Positions 44,933 to 54,649 are shown, counted from the stretch's first letter. The stretch is 64,000 nucleotides of DNA from Peteryoungia ipomoeae (GCF_004912165.1 NZ_STGV01000001.1:1240001-1304000); one strand, 5' to 3'. Numbers and translations: made by a program. Notes: generated by a model from the sequence alone, not told the origin.

Positions 44933-45679
44933 ATGAAGATTGCCATCATCAATCCAAACACGACGGCCAGCATGACCGCGACCATTGCGGATGCCGCGAG
45001 GCGGGTGGCGCACCCTGACACCACCATCCACGCCGTCACCTCCAGCATGGGACCGGCCTCGATCGAGGGCTACTATGACGAGGCACTGGCCTTGCCGGGG
45101 CTGCTCCTCGAAATCGCCAGGGCCGAACAGGAGGGCGCAGCCGCCGCAATCATTGCCTGCTTCGACGATACCGGCCTCGACGCGTCCCGCGCCCTTGTCC
45201 GAATTCCCGTGCTCGGCATTTGCGAAGCCGCCCTCTCGATGGCGAGCTTCATTGCGCAGCGCATCACCGTTGTCACCACCATGGAACGCTCGCGACTGCC
45301 CATCGAACATCTCGTGCATCGCTACGGCAAGGCCGGGAGTGTCAAAGTGCGGGCCGCGGACATTCCCGTGCTGTCGCTTGAAGATCCCCATTCGTTTGCC
45401 CGGGAAAAGCTGTGTCAGGAGATCGCCTCGGCCCTTCGTGAAGACAGGGCCGAGGCCATCGTGCTCGGCTGTGCCGGCATGGCGGACCTGGCGCTCGACC
45501 TTACCCAAGAGTTTGGTGTGCCGGTGGTCGATGGCGTGGCAGCCGCCGTCAAACAGGCGGAGGGGTTGGTCACACTCGGCCTGACCACAGGGAAATCCCG
45601 CGCCTATGCAGCCCCGGTCGAGAAGCAATTCACCGGCATGCTTGAGGCCTTCTCCCCATCACGGCTGGGAGCTGGCTGA
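44933..45679 (+). CDS. Asp/Glu racemase family, hydantoin/allantoin-racemase-like
   Basis: A 248-residue enzyme. MKIAIINPNTTASMT, AIIACFDDTGLDA (first catalytic Cys, near 76) and AIVLGCAGMADL (second Cys, near 181) match the HyuE/HpxA group of hydantoin and allantoin racemases, which share the aspartate/glutamate racemase fold. It is the last gene of the ABC operon controlled, presumably, by the divergent GntR regulator, so the imported ligand may be a 5-substituted hydantoin or allantoin. No hydantoinase or carbamoylase is present in the window. Confidence 0.85.
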   Translation: MKIAIINPNTTASMTATIADAARRVAHPDTTIHAVTSSMGPASIEGYYDEALALPGLLLEIARAEQEGAAAAIIACFDDTGLDASRALVRIPVLGICEAALSMASFIAQRITVVTTMERSRLPIEHLVHRYGKAGSVKVRAADIPVLSLEDPHSFAREKLCQEIASALREDRAEAIVLGCAGMADLALDLTQEFGVPVVDGVAAAVKQAEGLVTLGLTTGKSRAYAAPVEKQFTGMLEAFSPSRLGAG

Positions 45680-45680
45680 G

Positions 45681-46538
45681 ATGACATCAACAGCCGTTCG
45701 CGCCCTAACACGAGAAGAGCTCGATAGACTGCTCGATTGGGCAGCGGACGAAGGCTGGAACCCTGGACTGGCCGATGCCGCTGCGTTCCATGCCGCTGAT
45801 CCCGCGGGTTTCCTGGGATGTTTTGTCGGAGGTGAGCTGGCCGCCGGCATCTCCGCCGTCGCTTATGACGCGCAGTTCGGTTTCATCGGGCTTTATATAT
45901 GCCATCCCCGTTTCCGCGGAAAGGGTTATGGCCGAAAGGTCTGGGATGCGGGCATGGAGTATCTCGGCAGCCGCAGCATCGGGCTCGATGGCGTACCCGA
46001 GCAACAGGCCTATTATGCCAGCCGGGGCTTTGCCCGTCTCTACGAGACTGTCCGGTGGAATGGGATCGCAGGCAAGGGGCTACCGATAGCGAGCCTGGGG
46101 ACAGCATCGGTCCGCGCCATCACAGCGAGGGATCTGCCGGCCCTCTCCGCCTTCGACAGGCGTCACTTCCCTGCCCCTCGTCACGGCTTTCTCCCCCTAT
46201 GGACAGCGGAGGGTGCGCGTGACGCATGTGTCGCGACGACGAATGATGGAACCATCCTGGGCTATGCCGTCCTTCGCCGCTGCCGGCAAGGTCGAAAGAT
46301 CGGCCCACTCTTTGCAGTCGATGACGAGACAGCCGAGCTCTTGCTGCATACCAGCCTGGACAGCGCCATGGGTGATGGCATCCAGATCGACGTGCCGGAT
46401 CATCAGATTCGTCTGAGCGAAACACTCCGGCGCCTGGGTTTTGAACCCGGCTTCACGACAGCGCGCATGTATCGCGGCCCTGTGCCTGCGATCGCTCTCG
46501 CGGGCGTCTATGCCATCACCACACTGGAACTTGGCTGA
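45681..46538 (+). CDS. GNAT N-acetyltransferase, two-domain
   Basis: A 285-residue protein. An N-terminal GNAT fold has the acetyl-CoA motif FRGKGYGRKVWDAG (about 80), and a C-terminal GNAT-like half (about 150-285, GILGYAVLRR-like TILGYAVLRRCR) matches the Acetyltransf_18 type. GGGAG lies upstream of ATG 45681, which is 2 bp after the racemase stop; it may be the last cistron of that operon. The acceptor is unknown. Confidence 0.85.
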   Translation: MTSTAVRALTREELDRLLDWAADEGWNPGLADAAAFHAADPAGFLGCFVGGELAAGISAVAYDAQFGFIGLYICHPRFRGKGYGRKVWDAGMEYLGSRSIGLDGVPEQQAYYASRGFARLYETVRWNGIAGKGLPIASLGTASVRAITARDLPALSAFDRRHFPAPRHGFLPLWTAEGARDACVATTNDGTILGYAVLRRCRQGRKIGPLFAVDDETAELLLHTSLDSAMGDGIQIDVPDHQIRLSETLRRLGFEPGFTTARMYRGPVPAIALAGVYAITTLELG

Positions 46539-46553
46539 AACCGCGATGGCTCC

Positions 46554-47462
46554 TCAAGTCGCACTCGGGACCAGCACCTTGAGTTCCCCCGCATGCATCT
46601 TGATTTCGACATCCGCCGGCATGCGCAACAATTCGCCGTCAAGCACACAGGCGGCCCCTTTGCGGTGCTTGGGAAAATGCAGATGCACGTGATTGGCCGT
46701 TGAGGCCGTCACCGCGTCATTCTCCTTGAAGCGACCGCGCAGGATGTCAAAAGCCAGTGCCCCGACGCCTGTCGGCTCAAGAGGATCGGCGAGATAAACG
46801 CCGAGACGGCCAGTATTGACGGCATCGGCGAAAAACAGCGAATTGTTGCCCAGCGGGTTGTTCGACACTGAAATCGCAGAGACGGGACGCTCATCGCTGC
46901 GACCGTCGCCATCGATATCGAACATCACCTCAAAGCGGGGCGGATCCAGCATCACGCCAAAGGCAGCACTTGTGCTCGCGCGGATTTTGCCGAGCCGCGA
47001 CGCAAAATTCATCTGGTTGCGCATCCGCACCATTCGGGCATGCAGTCCGGCCGAAAACTGGTGCACGAATGGCCGTCCATTGGCCGTAGCAATATCGACA
47101 TCGGCAACCCTTGCGTCGGCCAGCACATCGAGAACCTTCCAGATATCGAGCGGCAGCTTGAGCGAGCGGGCAAACAGGTTCATCGTGCCGGCCGGAACGA
47201 TCCCCAGCGGCAGGCCAGCTTTCCAAGCAATTCCGGCAGCGGTCGAGATCGTTCCGTCGCCACCACCGGCAACCACAGCATCGATTCCGCCGTCATCCGC
47301 CACGCGCTGGAGCGCGTCGACGATCTCGTCACCGCCGACCACGGCGCAATCGAGTTCGTGCCCCTTTGCGGTGAAGGCGCGGGTGGCGCTCTCGCAATAG
47401 GCCTCCATATCGGTGGTCTTGAAGGTGCCGCCGTCGCGATTGAGTACCGCTTTGATCTTCAT
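46554..47462 (-). CDS. Diacylglycerol kinase-like lipid kinase
   Basis: A 302-residue protein with a DAGK catalytic domain: AVVAGGGDGT at 62-71 and LGIVPAGTMNLFARSLKLP, plus NNPLGNNSLFFADAV and LDGELLRMP near the C-terminus. It belongs to the YegS/BmrU group of lipid or sphingosine-type kinases. No membrane helices, as usual. It converges on the GNAT gene (15 bp apart). Confidence 0.9.
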   Translation of the reverse strand: MKIKAVLNRDGGTFKTTDMEAYCESATRAFTAKGHELDCAVVGGDEIVDALQRVADDGGIDAVVAGGGDGTISTAAGIAWKAGLPLGIVPAGTMNLFARSLKLPLDIWKVLDVLADARVADVDIATANGRPFVHQFSAGLHARMVRMRNQMNFASRLGKIRASTSAAFGVMLDPPRFEVMFDIDGDGRSDERPVSAISVSNNPLGNNSLFFADAVNTGRLGVYLADPLEPTGVGALAFDILRGRFKENDAVTASTANHVHLHFPKHRKGAACVLDGELLRMPADVEIKMHAGELKVLVPSAT

Positions 47463-47734
47463 AGGGTCCTTTCACGGCTCAGGGGGAGAGCCGTCGTTTC
47501 AAACGTGCCGCGGTGGGAAAAGTTTCCGGTCGAAGCACAAATCGAGCCGCCCATGAAAGATTTCAAGTGCGGTCGCAAAATGGCCTCGCGACCGCCATTT
47601 AGAGACCGCGCCGATGGCAGCAACGCCTGGTTCACCGCGCGACCATTGGTCGACTGGCGTGAGCACCGATTTGCGACCCGCATCAATGCCAGCCTAGACT
47701 GGCGCCTGCTGATTCCCGATCCTCCGGAGAGCCC

Positions 47735-48631
47735 ATGTCCGCTAACCCTGCCCCGCTCGACAATCGCCGTTCGGTGCTTGGGGCCATCTCCGCCCTTTCC
47801 GTCGTCCTCATCTGGGCGACCTGGCTTGTATCGACACGGCATGGGGTCGGCGCAGGTCTTGGACCGCTTGATCTCAGTCTACTGCGGTATGGCATTCCCG
47901 CGCTGGTGCTTACGCCCGTCTGGTGGCGCACCGGGCTGTTTCCCAAGGGGGCGAACAGCGCGCTTGTGCTGATGATCCTGGGCTCAGGCGCCCCCTTCTT
48001 TCAGCTCGTGTTTTTTGGGATGCGCCACACCCCGGCCTCGGCGGCGGGTGTGCTCCTGCCAGGCCTGATGCCGCTTGCCGTTGCGTTGATCGGCATGATT
48101 TTCCTCGGGGAACGCCCGGATATCTGGCGGAAACTGGGCATGGCGGCGATCTTTGCCGGTGGCGCCCTGCTGCTCTTCGGCAATCTCGGCGATGATGGGC
48201 TAAGTTGGATCAGCTTTGCCATCCTGCCGTTCGGTGCTGTCTTGTGGGCGGTTTACACCCACGCCTTCCGCCGTAGCGGCCTGACGGCCTTCGAAGGCGC
48301 TGCCCTCATCTGCGTCTGGTCGACCATTCTCAATCTAGCCGCCCTGCCCTTTGTCGGCACCCGGTTCCTCACTGCCCCCGTCAGCGAAATCGCCCTGCAA
48401 TCCCTGACCCAGGGGTTACTGTCGGGATTGGTCTCCACGCTGCTTTATGGCACCGCCGTACGCGCGCTTGGCGGCACGCAGGCTGCAGCCTACACCGCAA
48501 TCACGCCGGTTGCGGCCGCACTTGGGGGTGCTGTCGTGCTCAGCGAACCTCTCGGCTTGCCAACATTGATCGCAGCCCTGATCACGGGCATCGGGGTGCT
48601 GCTTTCGACTGGCGTTCTGCGCAAACGCTGA
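47735..48631 (+). CDS. EamA-family (DMT) transporter 1
   Basis: A 298-residue inner-membrane protein made of two EamA repeats, about ten helices. TPASAAGVLLPGLMPLAVAL and the second-half QAAAYTAITPVAAALGGAVV are the repeat signatures. GGAG precedes ATG 47735. Exported compound unknown. Confidence 0.88.
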   Translation: MSANPAPLDNRRSVLGAISALSVVLIWATWLVSTRHGVGAGLGPLDLSLLRYGIPALVLTPVWWRTGLFPKGANSALVLMILGSGAPFFQLVFFGMRHTPASAAGVLLPGLMPLAVALIGMIFLGERPDIWRKLGMAAIFAGGALLLFGNLGDDGLSWISFAILPFGAVLWAVYTHAFRRSGLTAFEGAALICVWSTILNLAALPFVGTRFLTAPVSEIALQSLTQGLLSGLVSTLLYGTAVRALGGTQAAAYTAITPVAAALGGAVVLSEPLGLPTLIAALITGIGVLLSTGVLRKR

Positions 48632-48688
48632 TCCAGTCAGGCGTGGGCGGGGTTTCACAGCCCTGCCCGCATGCAGATCCGGCAGAGC

Positions 48689-49303
48689 TCACGCCTGTTT
48701 GACGATCACCTTGGTTCCAACGGGAACCCGCGCGGCGAGATCGATGACATCGTGGTTCATCATGCGGACACAGCCGGACGACATCGCCTGTCCGATCGAC
48801 CATGGCTGGTTTGTACCATGGATGCGGAACATCGTGTCGTTGCCACCGCGATAAAGATACATGGCGCGAGCGCCGAGCGGATTGTTGGGGCCACCCGGCA
48901 GACCGCCGGCATATTTCAGGTTCTTTTCGGGATCGCGCCGGATCATGTTGGGGGTCGGGGTCCAGGTCGGCCATTCAGCCTTGCGGCCGACATAGGCATT
49001 GCCGGCGATAGCCAGCCCCTCGCGTCCGACACCGATGCCATAGCGCATGGCTCGACCACCACCCATCACATAATAGAGCCGGCGCGCGGGCGTATCGACA
49101 ACGACAGTGCCCGCAGGATGGGTCGTCTCATAAGCCACCTCCTGGCGACGAAGCTCCGGCTTGATCTTTTCAAGCGGCACCTTTTTCAGCGGATAGGGCT
49201 CAGTCGTCACATCGCCATAAAGCGCCTGCTGGTTGGTACCGGCCTGGCAACCGGCCAGGAAGAGCGGCAGGCCAAGCAGAAGGCCGCGGCGGGAAATTGT
49301 CAT
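48689..49303 (-). CDS. L,D-transpeptidase lipoprotein (YkuD/ErfK family)
   Basis: A 204-residue protein with a lipobox (LAGC, Cys19) after a twin-Arg N-terminus (MTISRRGLLLGLPLFLAGC). The YkuD domain has HGTNQPWSIGQAMSSGCVRM, in which His and Cys are the catalytic pair. It cross-links peptidoglycan or links it to outer-membrane proteins. A 276-bp gap to the next gene (49304-49579) shows no supportable gene. Confidence 0.93.
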   Translation of the reverse strand: MTISRRGLLLGLPLFLAGCQAGTNQQALYGDVTTEPYPLKKVPLEKIKPELRRQEVAYETTHPAGTVVVDTPARRLYYVMGGGRAMRYGIGVGREGLAIAGNAYVGRKAEWPTWTPTPNMIRRDPEKNLKYAGGLPGGPNNPLGARAMYLYRGGNDTMFRIHGTNQPWSIGQAMSSGCVRMMNHDVIDLAARVPVGTKVIVKQA

Positions 49304-49579
49304 GGGTCGGAGTTCCTCAGAGCAAGATTCGTTGCCGAGGAGCCTAGGAATTTATGGTTAACGGCGGGTTAAGTCAGCATCCGCTGGTTAAGCTTCATGG
49401 CAAAATCGCGATGCGGCCGAAACACCGACCCTGCCGGTCCGACTTGTAGGATCGCCAACTCTCCAGCCGGTGGCGAAACAGGAAAGGCGGCCTCTCGACC
49501 ACCCTTGACGCTTGCGCTTACCAGTCGACCGGACCATTGCCAGCCAACGTCCACGGCGGCCTGCCGGGCCCACGACGAA

Positions 49580-51241
49580 CTACATGTTCGGATAGACCGG
49601 CCCTTCGCCGCCCTGCGGTGGCACCCAGGTAATGTTCTGATTGGGGTCCTTGATGTCACAGGTCTTGCAGTGGACGCAGTTCTGCGCGTTGATGACGAAG
49701 GTTTCCTCGCCATCCTTCTCCACCCATTCATAGACACCCGCCGGACAGTAGCGCGTCGAGGGACCGGCATACACGCCGAGTTCCGACCGCTTCTGCAGGT
49801 CCATGTCCTTGACCTTCAGGTGGACAGGCTGATCTTCCTCATGATTGGTGTTCGACAGGAACACGGAGGACAGGCGGTCGAAGGTCAACACGCCGTCCGG
49901 CTTGGGATAGGCGATCGGCTGGTGTTTTGCCGCCGGCTCCAGCGATTGTGCATCCGTCTTGCCGTGCTTCAACGTAAAGGGCGAAGTCCCGAAGATCTGG
50001 TTTATCCACATATCCAGTCCGCCAAGTGCAACGCCCAGCGCCGTGCCGAACTTCGACCAGAGCGGTTTGACGTTGCGCACCCGCTTCAGGTCCTTGCCGA
50101 TATCCGTGGAGCGCCATTCGTTCTCGATCTCGATCGCCTCGTCATTGGCGCGACCGGCGGCAATCGCATCGGCAATCTTTTCGGCCGCCAGCATGCCGGA
50201 AAGCACGGCATTGTGGGAGCCCTTGATGCGGGGCACGTTGACCAGACCGGCCGAACAGCCGATCAGCGCGCCGCCGGGGAAGGTCACCTTCGGCACGGAC
50301 TGATAACCGCCCTCGGTGATGGCACGTGCGCCATAGGACAAACGCTTTGCGCCCTCAAAGGTATCGCGGATTGCCGGGTGCGTCTTGAAACGCTGGAACT
50401 CCTCGAAAGGATAGAGATAGGGGTTCTTATAGTTCAGGTGAACCACGAAGCCCACTGCCACCATGTTGTCTTCAAGATGATAGAGGAACGAACCGCCGCC
50501 GGTCTTCATGCCAAGCGGCCAGCCGAAAGAGTGTTGCACCAGGCCTTGGCGGTGATGCTCAGGCTTGACCTGCCACAGTTCCTTGATGCCGATGCCGAAT
50601 TTCTGCACGTCGCTGTCCTTCGACAGCTGGTACTTGGCGATCAACTGCTTGGCCAAGGAACCACGCACGCCCTCGCCGATCAGCACATATTTGCCGAGCA
50701 GTTCCATGCCGCGGGTATAGCTCGGTCCAGGCTCACCGTTCTTTTCGATGCCCATGTCGCCGGTCGCGACACCGATCACGGCTCCCTGGTCATTGTAGAG
50801 CACTTCCGTTGCGGCAAAGCCCGGATAGATCTCGACACCAAGCGCTTCGGCATGGGCGCCCAGCCAACGACAGACATTGCCGAGCGAGACGATATAATTG
50901 CCGTGATTGCTCATCAGCGGCGGCATGAGAAAATTCGGCAGACGAATTGAACCGGCAGGCCCAAGGAAAAGGAACTGGTCGTCCTTCACTTCGGTCTTGA
51001 ATGGGTGATCGGTCTCTTCGCGCCAATCCGGCAGCAGCTTGTCGATGCCAACAGGATCAACCACAGCGCCAGAGAGTATATGCGCCCCCACCTCGGCACC
51101 CTTTTCGAGCACGACCACCGTCAGGTCCGGATTGACCTGCTTCAACCGGATTGCAGCAGACAGGCCCGCAGGCCCCGCACCGACGATTACCACGTCGAAT
51201 TCCATGCTCTCGCGTTCCGGCAGTTCCATTTCGGTGCTCAT
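49580..51241 (-). CDS. Electron transfer flavoprotein-ubiquinone oxidoreductase
   Basis: A 553-residue inner-membrane-associated enzyme that passes electrons from ETF (hence from acyl-CoA and branched-chain dehydrogenases) to ubiquinone. FAD motif VVIVGAGPAGLSAAI near 16-30; the C-terminal [4Fe-4S] Cys set is in INAQNCVHCKTCDIKDPNQN. The start MSTEMELPERE (51241) is preferred; an ATG two codons earlier (51247) is possible. A promoter with an ACGT palindrome lies about 120 bp upstream. Confidence 0.95.
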   Translation of the reverse strand: MSTEMELPERESMEFDVVIVGAGPAGLSAAIRLKQVNPDLTVVVLEKGAEVGAHILSGAVVDPVGIDKLLPDWREETDHPFKTEVKDDQFLFLGPAGSIRLPNFLMPPLMSNHGNYIVSLGNVCRWLGAHAEALGVEIYPGFAATEVLYNDQGAVIGVATGDMGIEKNGEPGPSYTRGMELLGKYVLIGEGVRGSLAKQLIAKYQLSKDSDVQKFGIGIKELWQVKPEHHRQGLVQHSFGWPLGMKTGGGSFLYHLEDNMVAVGFVVHLNYKNPYLYPFEEFQRFKTHPAIRDTFEGAKRLSYGARAITEGGYQSVPKVTFPGGALIGCSAGLVNVPRIKGSHNAVLSGMLAAEKIADAIAAGRANDEAIEIENEWRSTDIGKDLKRVRNVKPLWSKFGTALGVALGGLDMWINQIFGTSPFTLKHGKTDAQSLEPAAKHQPIAYPKPDGVLTFDRLSSVFLSNTNHEEDQPVHLKVKDMDLQKRSELGVYAGPSTRYCPAGVYEWVEKDGEETFVINAQNCVHCKTCDIKDPNQNITWVPPQGGEGPVYPNM

Positions 51242-51359
51242 GGTCATTTCCTCATCAGGCGGTCCCGTCCGCCCTCCTCCTTGACAAAACCCGACCCGAT
51301 TGTCGAGCCGAAGCGCGACGCCGGGCGACGCAAATTCCGGCAGGGCGGTGTGAGAGGGA

Positions 51360-51388
51360 AGAATATCTTACGTACACGTAAACGTCAA
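51360..51388 (-). promoter_or_regulatory. Promoter of ETF-QO with palindromic operator
   Basis: On the minus strand: TTGACG (51383-51388), 17-nt spacer, TATTCT (51360-51365). The spacer contains TTACGT-AC-ACGTAA (51368-51381), an exact 6-2-6 inverted repeat. ACGT-rich operators of this sort are described for the MerR-family regulator LiuR, which controls branched-chain and fatty-acid degradation genes, and ETF-QO would fit such a regulon; this link is inference. The rest of the 435-bp gap (51242-51676) shows nothing else clear. Confidence 0.55.
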
Positions 51389-51676
51389 TGCACAGCCGAT
51401 CCGGATACGTCCCAGCTCAAGCACCGCTGATGTGCGTTCCGTCACAAACAGAACCGCAAGTCCCCTTCCTTTTTAGGGGTTCCACGAAAGCATCTCGGCG
51501 AGACGACATGAGTATAATCGCAATCAGCCCAATATGAACCAAGACATTCTCGCGGGAATCATCCTGCTCAACGTCAAATTGCGAGCGAAAAACGTGCATT
51601 TTCCGTTGTTTGAGCATAAAATGGCACGTTACGCATTAACCTGTCTTCAACTGGCACAGCGTATGATTGCGCTATC

Positions 51677-53290
51677 TTGAACAGCAATCGGTCCAGTCCG
51701 ACGAGCGTCGGATGGGAGGGCCACGAACGAGATCGGGTCAGGCTCTTGCGCGAAATACTTAACCTTCTCCGAACCGTCAGGGTGGCGTTCTTGACCGCCG
51801 TCGGCTCGTCAGGGATGGCCGCCTTGCTTGCCGTCGTGGCATTGATCATGACGCCTGCATCCGAGGAGTTTGTCAGGCAATTGATGATGGCGACAGCCGT
51901 CGGCTCCGGCGCCGCCAGTATTGCCCTCATCTTGCATCTGGGTCCTGTCTCGGCCGTCTGGCGGGCGCTGAGTGCCAGGACCAAACGGGTCGAGCGTCGC
52001 GCCAATGTCGATGAAATGACCGGCTGCTGGAACCGCCGCCGCTTCATGGAAATCCTGAACGACAAACTCGCCGAAATCGAAGACGCCAAGGATGCCGGTC
52101 GCGCCTATGAGGAGATCACCATGCTTCTCCTCGACGTCGACCATTTCAAGATGATCAACGACACCTTCGGTCACGCGAATGGCGACGAAGTGCTGCGCAT
52201 GCTCGGCCAGTGCGCTCGGGAAAATCAATCCTGGACGGTCGGTCGCCTCGGCGGCGATGAGTTCGCCATTTTGGTCGCCGGCAGCGATCCTCGCCTGATC
52301 GGCCCTGAGGCGCGCAACTTCGCCGACAAGCTGGCGTCGCTGCTGCGTAACAACGAAAAAGCCCGTGGCTTCCAGGGCATTTCCGTGGGCGTTGCCAGCG
52401 CCCCCCAGGATGCCTCGCGCTCGCAGGATCTGATGCACAAGGCCGACGTCGCGCTTTACGCCGGCAAACGCAATGGCCGCGGCAAGATTACCTTCTATCA
52501 TCGCGACATGGAGCACGAGGAAGCCGAAGAGCGCCAGATCGCCCATGATCTCCATGCGGCCCTCCTGCTCGACCAGCTCGAACTGCATTACCAGCCGATC
52601 ATCGAGGCGGACGGCACGGTGTGTGCAGCCGAAGCGCTTCTGCGCTGGCGCAATCGCGGCCGTGGCTATGTGCCGCCGGACAAATTCGTCCGCGTCGCCG
52701 AAAAGTCCGAGATGATCCATCGTCTTGGAGAATGGGTGTTCAAGCGCGCCTGCCGTGATCTGAAATCGAGCGGATACCCGCGCTTCTCCGTCAACGTCTC
52801 CGGCGCCCAGTTCCGCAATGACGGTATGGTCGACATGTTCCGCCGGGTGCTGCGTGAAAGCGGCTGCGAGGCCAGCCAGTTCACGCTGGAGATCACGGAA
52901 ACCGTGGTGCTGAGCGCCACCCCCTCCGTGCAGCGGGCGCTGAAGGAGCTGCGCGAAATGGGCTTCACCATCGCGCTCGACGATTTCGGCACCGGAAATA
53001 ACTCGTTCGCCCTGCTCCGCGATCTGCCGGTCGACTATATCAAGATCGACAAGAGCTACACGCAGCGACTGGAAACCGACAAGATCACCCAGATCTTCGT
53101 GACCGCAATCGGCGAAATCGCCAAGGAACTGGACATGATCGTCGTGGCCGAAGGCATCGAAACCGAAGAGCAGCAGACCTGCTCGCGTATTGCCGGCGCG
53201 GTCCGTTTCCAGGGTTATCTGCATGGTCGCCCCGAGCCGATCCGCGGCCAGCAGCGTCCCGCAGCCGTGCTTGAACAGGTGGCCTCCTAA
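51677..53290 (+). CDS. GGDEF-EAL protein (c-di-GMP turnover)
   Basis: A 537-residue membrane protein. Two hydrophobic segments (about 37-58 and 67-88), then GGDEF (192-196, RLGGDEFAIL) and EAL (319-321, AAEALLRW). The upstream inhibitory-site position reads RENQ, not RxxD, so product inhibition at the I-site is unlikely. The EAL domain keeps SVNVSG, TLEITET, LDDFGTG, IKIDK, AEGIE and FQGYL, so phosphodiesterase activity is expected, and both domains may be active. The start is a TTG with no clear ribosome-binding site; the exact N-terminus is uncertain. Confidence 0.9.
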   Translation: MNSNRSSPTSVGWEGHERDRVRLLREILNLLRTVRVAFLTAVGSSGMAALLAVVALIMTPASEEFVRQLMMATAVGSGAASIALILHLGPVSAVWRALSARTKRVERRANVDEMTGCWNRRRFMEILNDKLAEIEDAKDAGRAYEEITMLLLDVDHFKMINDTFGHANGDEVLRMLGQCARENQSWTVGRLGGDEFAILVAGSDPRLIGPEARNFADKLASLLRNNEKARGFQGISVGVASAPQDASRSQDLMHKADVALYAGKRNGRGKITFYHRDMEHEEAEERQIAHDLHAALLLDQLELHYQPIIEADGTVCAAEALLRWRNRGRGYVPPDKFVRVAEKSEMIHRLGEWVFKRACRDLKSSGYPRFSVNVSGAQFRNDGMVDMFRRVLRESGCEASQFTLEITETVVLSATPSVQRALKELREMGFTIALDDFGTGNNSFALLRDLPVDYIKIDKSYTQRLETDKITQIFVTAIGEIAKELDMIVVAEGIETEEQQTCSRIAGAVRFQGYLHGRPEPIRGQQRPAAVLEQVAS

Positions 53291-53385
53291 GCCTTGGGCC
53301 GAGCCTTGTGCAAATGCCCCTTCCCGCTCGCCTCACCCCTTGCTAGGGTCCGGTAAAAGCATCGCATCACGGAAGGATTGCACTC

Positions 53386-54171
53386 ATGGATCTCGGCATC
53401 ACAGGAAAACGCGCACTGGTTCTCGCTGCATCACGCGGACTGGGGCTTGGCATTGCCAACGCGCTTGCAGCTGAAGGCGTCCATGTCCTCATCTGCGGGC
53501 GGACGGAAGAACGCCTGAAAGCCAATGTCGAACGCATCCGTGCCTCGGGCGGCAAGGCTGACTATGTGGTCGCCGATCTCGCCGACAGCCATTTCGTCGA
53601 CCAGATGCTGCATGCCGTGCATCACACGCTCGGCGGCATCGACATCCTCGTCAACAATACGGGTGGCCCAACCCCGGGCACGGTCGAGGACATGGATGCC
53701 GAGAAGCTCTACAACTTCTTCCAGTCCATGGTGGTGCGCGTGATCACGCTCACCAACGCGCTGATGCCACTGATGAAGACACAAGGGTTCGGTCGCGTTC
53801 TGACTGTGGCCTCTTCCGGTGTTTTTGAACCCATCCCCAACCTCGCCCTTTCTAATACCTTGCGCGGCGCACTTGTTGGCTGGAACAAGACGCTGGCGAC
53901 CGAAGTCGCCTCCTATGGCGTGACGGCCAACATGATCCTGCCTGGTCGCATCCATACCGACCGAATTGATGAACTCGATGGCGCCAACGCAAAACGCCAG
54001 GGAACGTCGCTGGATGCGGTACGCGAAAACTCGATCAAGGCCATCCCGGCCGGACGGCTTGGCAAGGTCGAGGAATTTGCTGCGGCCGCGGCCTTCCTGT
54101 GCTCGGTGCCAGCAAGCTATGTGACGGGCACTATGCTGCGCGTCGATGGTGGCGCGGCAAAGTCCAACTGA
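53386..54171 (+). CDS. SDR-family protein with altered active site
   Basis: A 261-residue SDR fold (VLAASRGLGLGIA cofactor region, LVNNTGG, VASSGVF, and the C-terminal VTGTMLRVDGGAAKSN). In the YxxxK position, counted from the catalytic Ser, it has S156-x-x-x-R160 (ALSNTLRGAL), so the usual Tyr and Lys are missing. Homologues with the same LSNTLR... pattern exist in a BKR-like clade by my recollection, so this may be a conserved variant that binds NAD(P) but uses other chemistry. GGAAGG precedes the ATG. Confidence 0.87.
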   Translation: MDLGITGKRALVLAASRGLGLGIANALAAEGVHVLICGRTEERLKANVERIRASGGKADYVVADLADSHFVDQMLHAVHHTLGGIDILVNNTGGPTPGTVEDMDAEKLYNFFQSMVVRVITLTNALMPLMKTQGFGRVLTVASSGVFEPIPNLALSNTLRGALVGWNKTLATEVASYGVTANMILPGRIHTDRIDELDGANAKRQGTSLDAVRENSIKAIPAGRLGKVEEFAAAAAFLCSVPASYVTGTMLRVDGGAAKSN

Positions 54172-54649
54172 GACGTCGAACTGTAGACGAGGTGGCCTGA
54201 CGCTATTTCATTAGCGCTCGCTAAAATCTTAATGGCGATCTGAACATCTTGGCAAGGCAGTTGGGGTATTCCTGTCCCATCATCCTTGCCAAGAAAGTCT
54301 ACAAAAATGCTCCCCGCCGGACATGAAGACCGGTTGACGCCACCATTTGACGTGCAACAACCTGATCCCTCGGACGAAACGGATGAGCCGTCGCGTGCCG
54401 TTGCACTTTTGGGTCCCCGCTCACGCATTTTCGCTCAGGGCAAGATCATCGGTCACATATTGCCTCTGATTGCGACGAGCGAAGAGGGTTCAGGGCCCAA
54501 ACACAGACGATCCGTCCATTCCGTGGCTTACGACGAGATGTGACACCAAACGCGGTGTCAAACCGAGTACTTGGGTCACCCCTGAGATCGGGCACAGATT
54601 TATGACCTAACGATCCACGCCTCAGCGCCGAGCATTAGGCTGAAGCTGT
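54172..54649. other. Intergenic region without a supported gene
   Basis: There is no strong gene in these ~480 bp. A short frame at 54307-54543 (MLPAGHEDRLTPPFDVQQ) has no convincing ribosome-binding site and no family match, so it is not called. Confidence 0.4.

Noticed and set aside
54307-54543. Short plus-strand frame in the gap before the Hsp70 gene
   Set aside because: No ribosome-binding site, no family, and composition like non-coding DNA.
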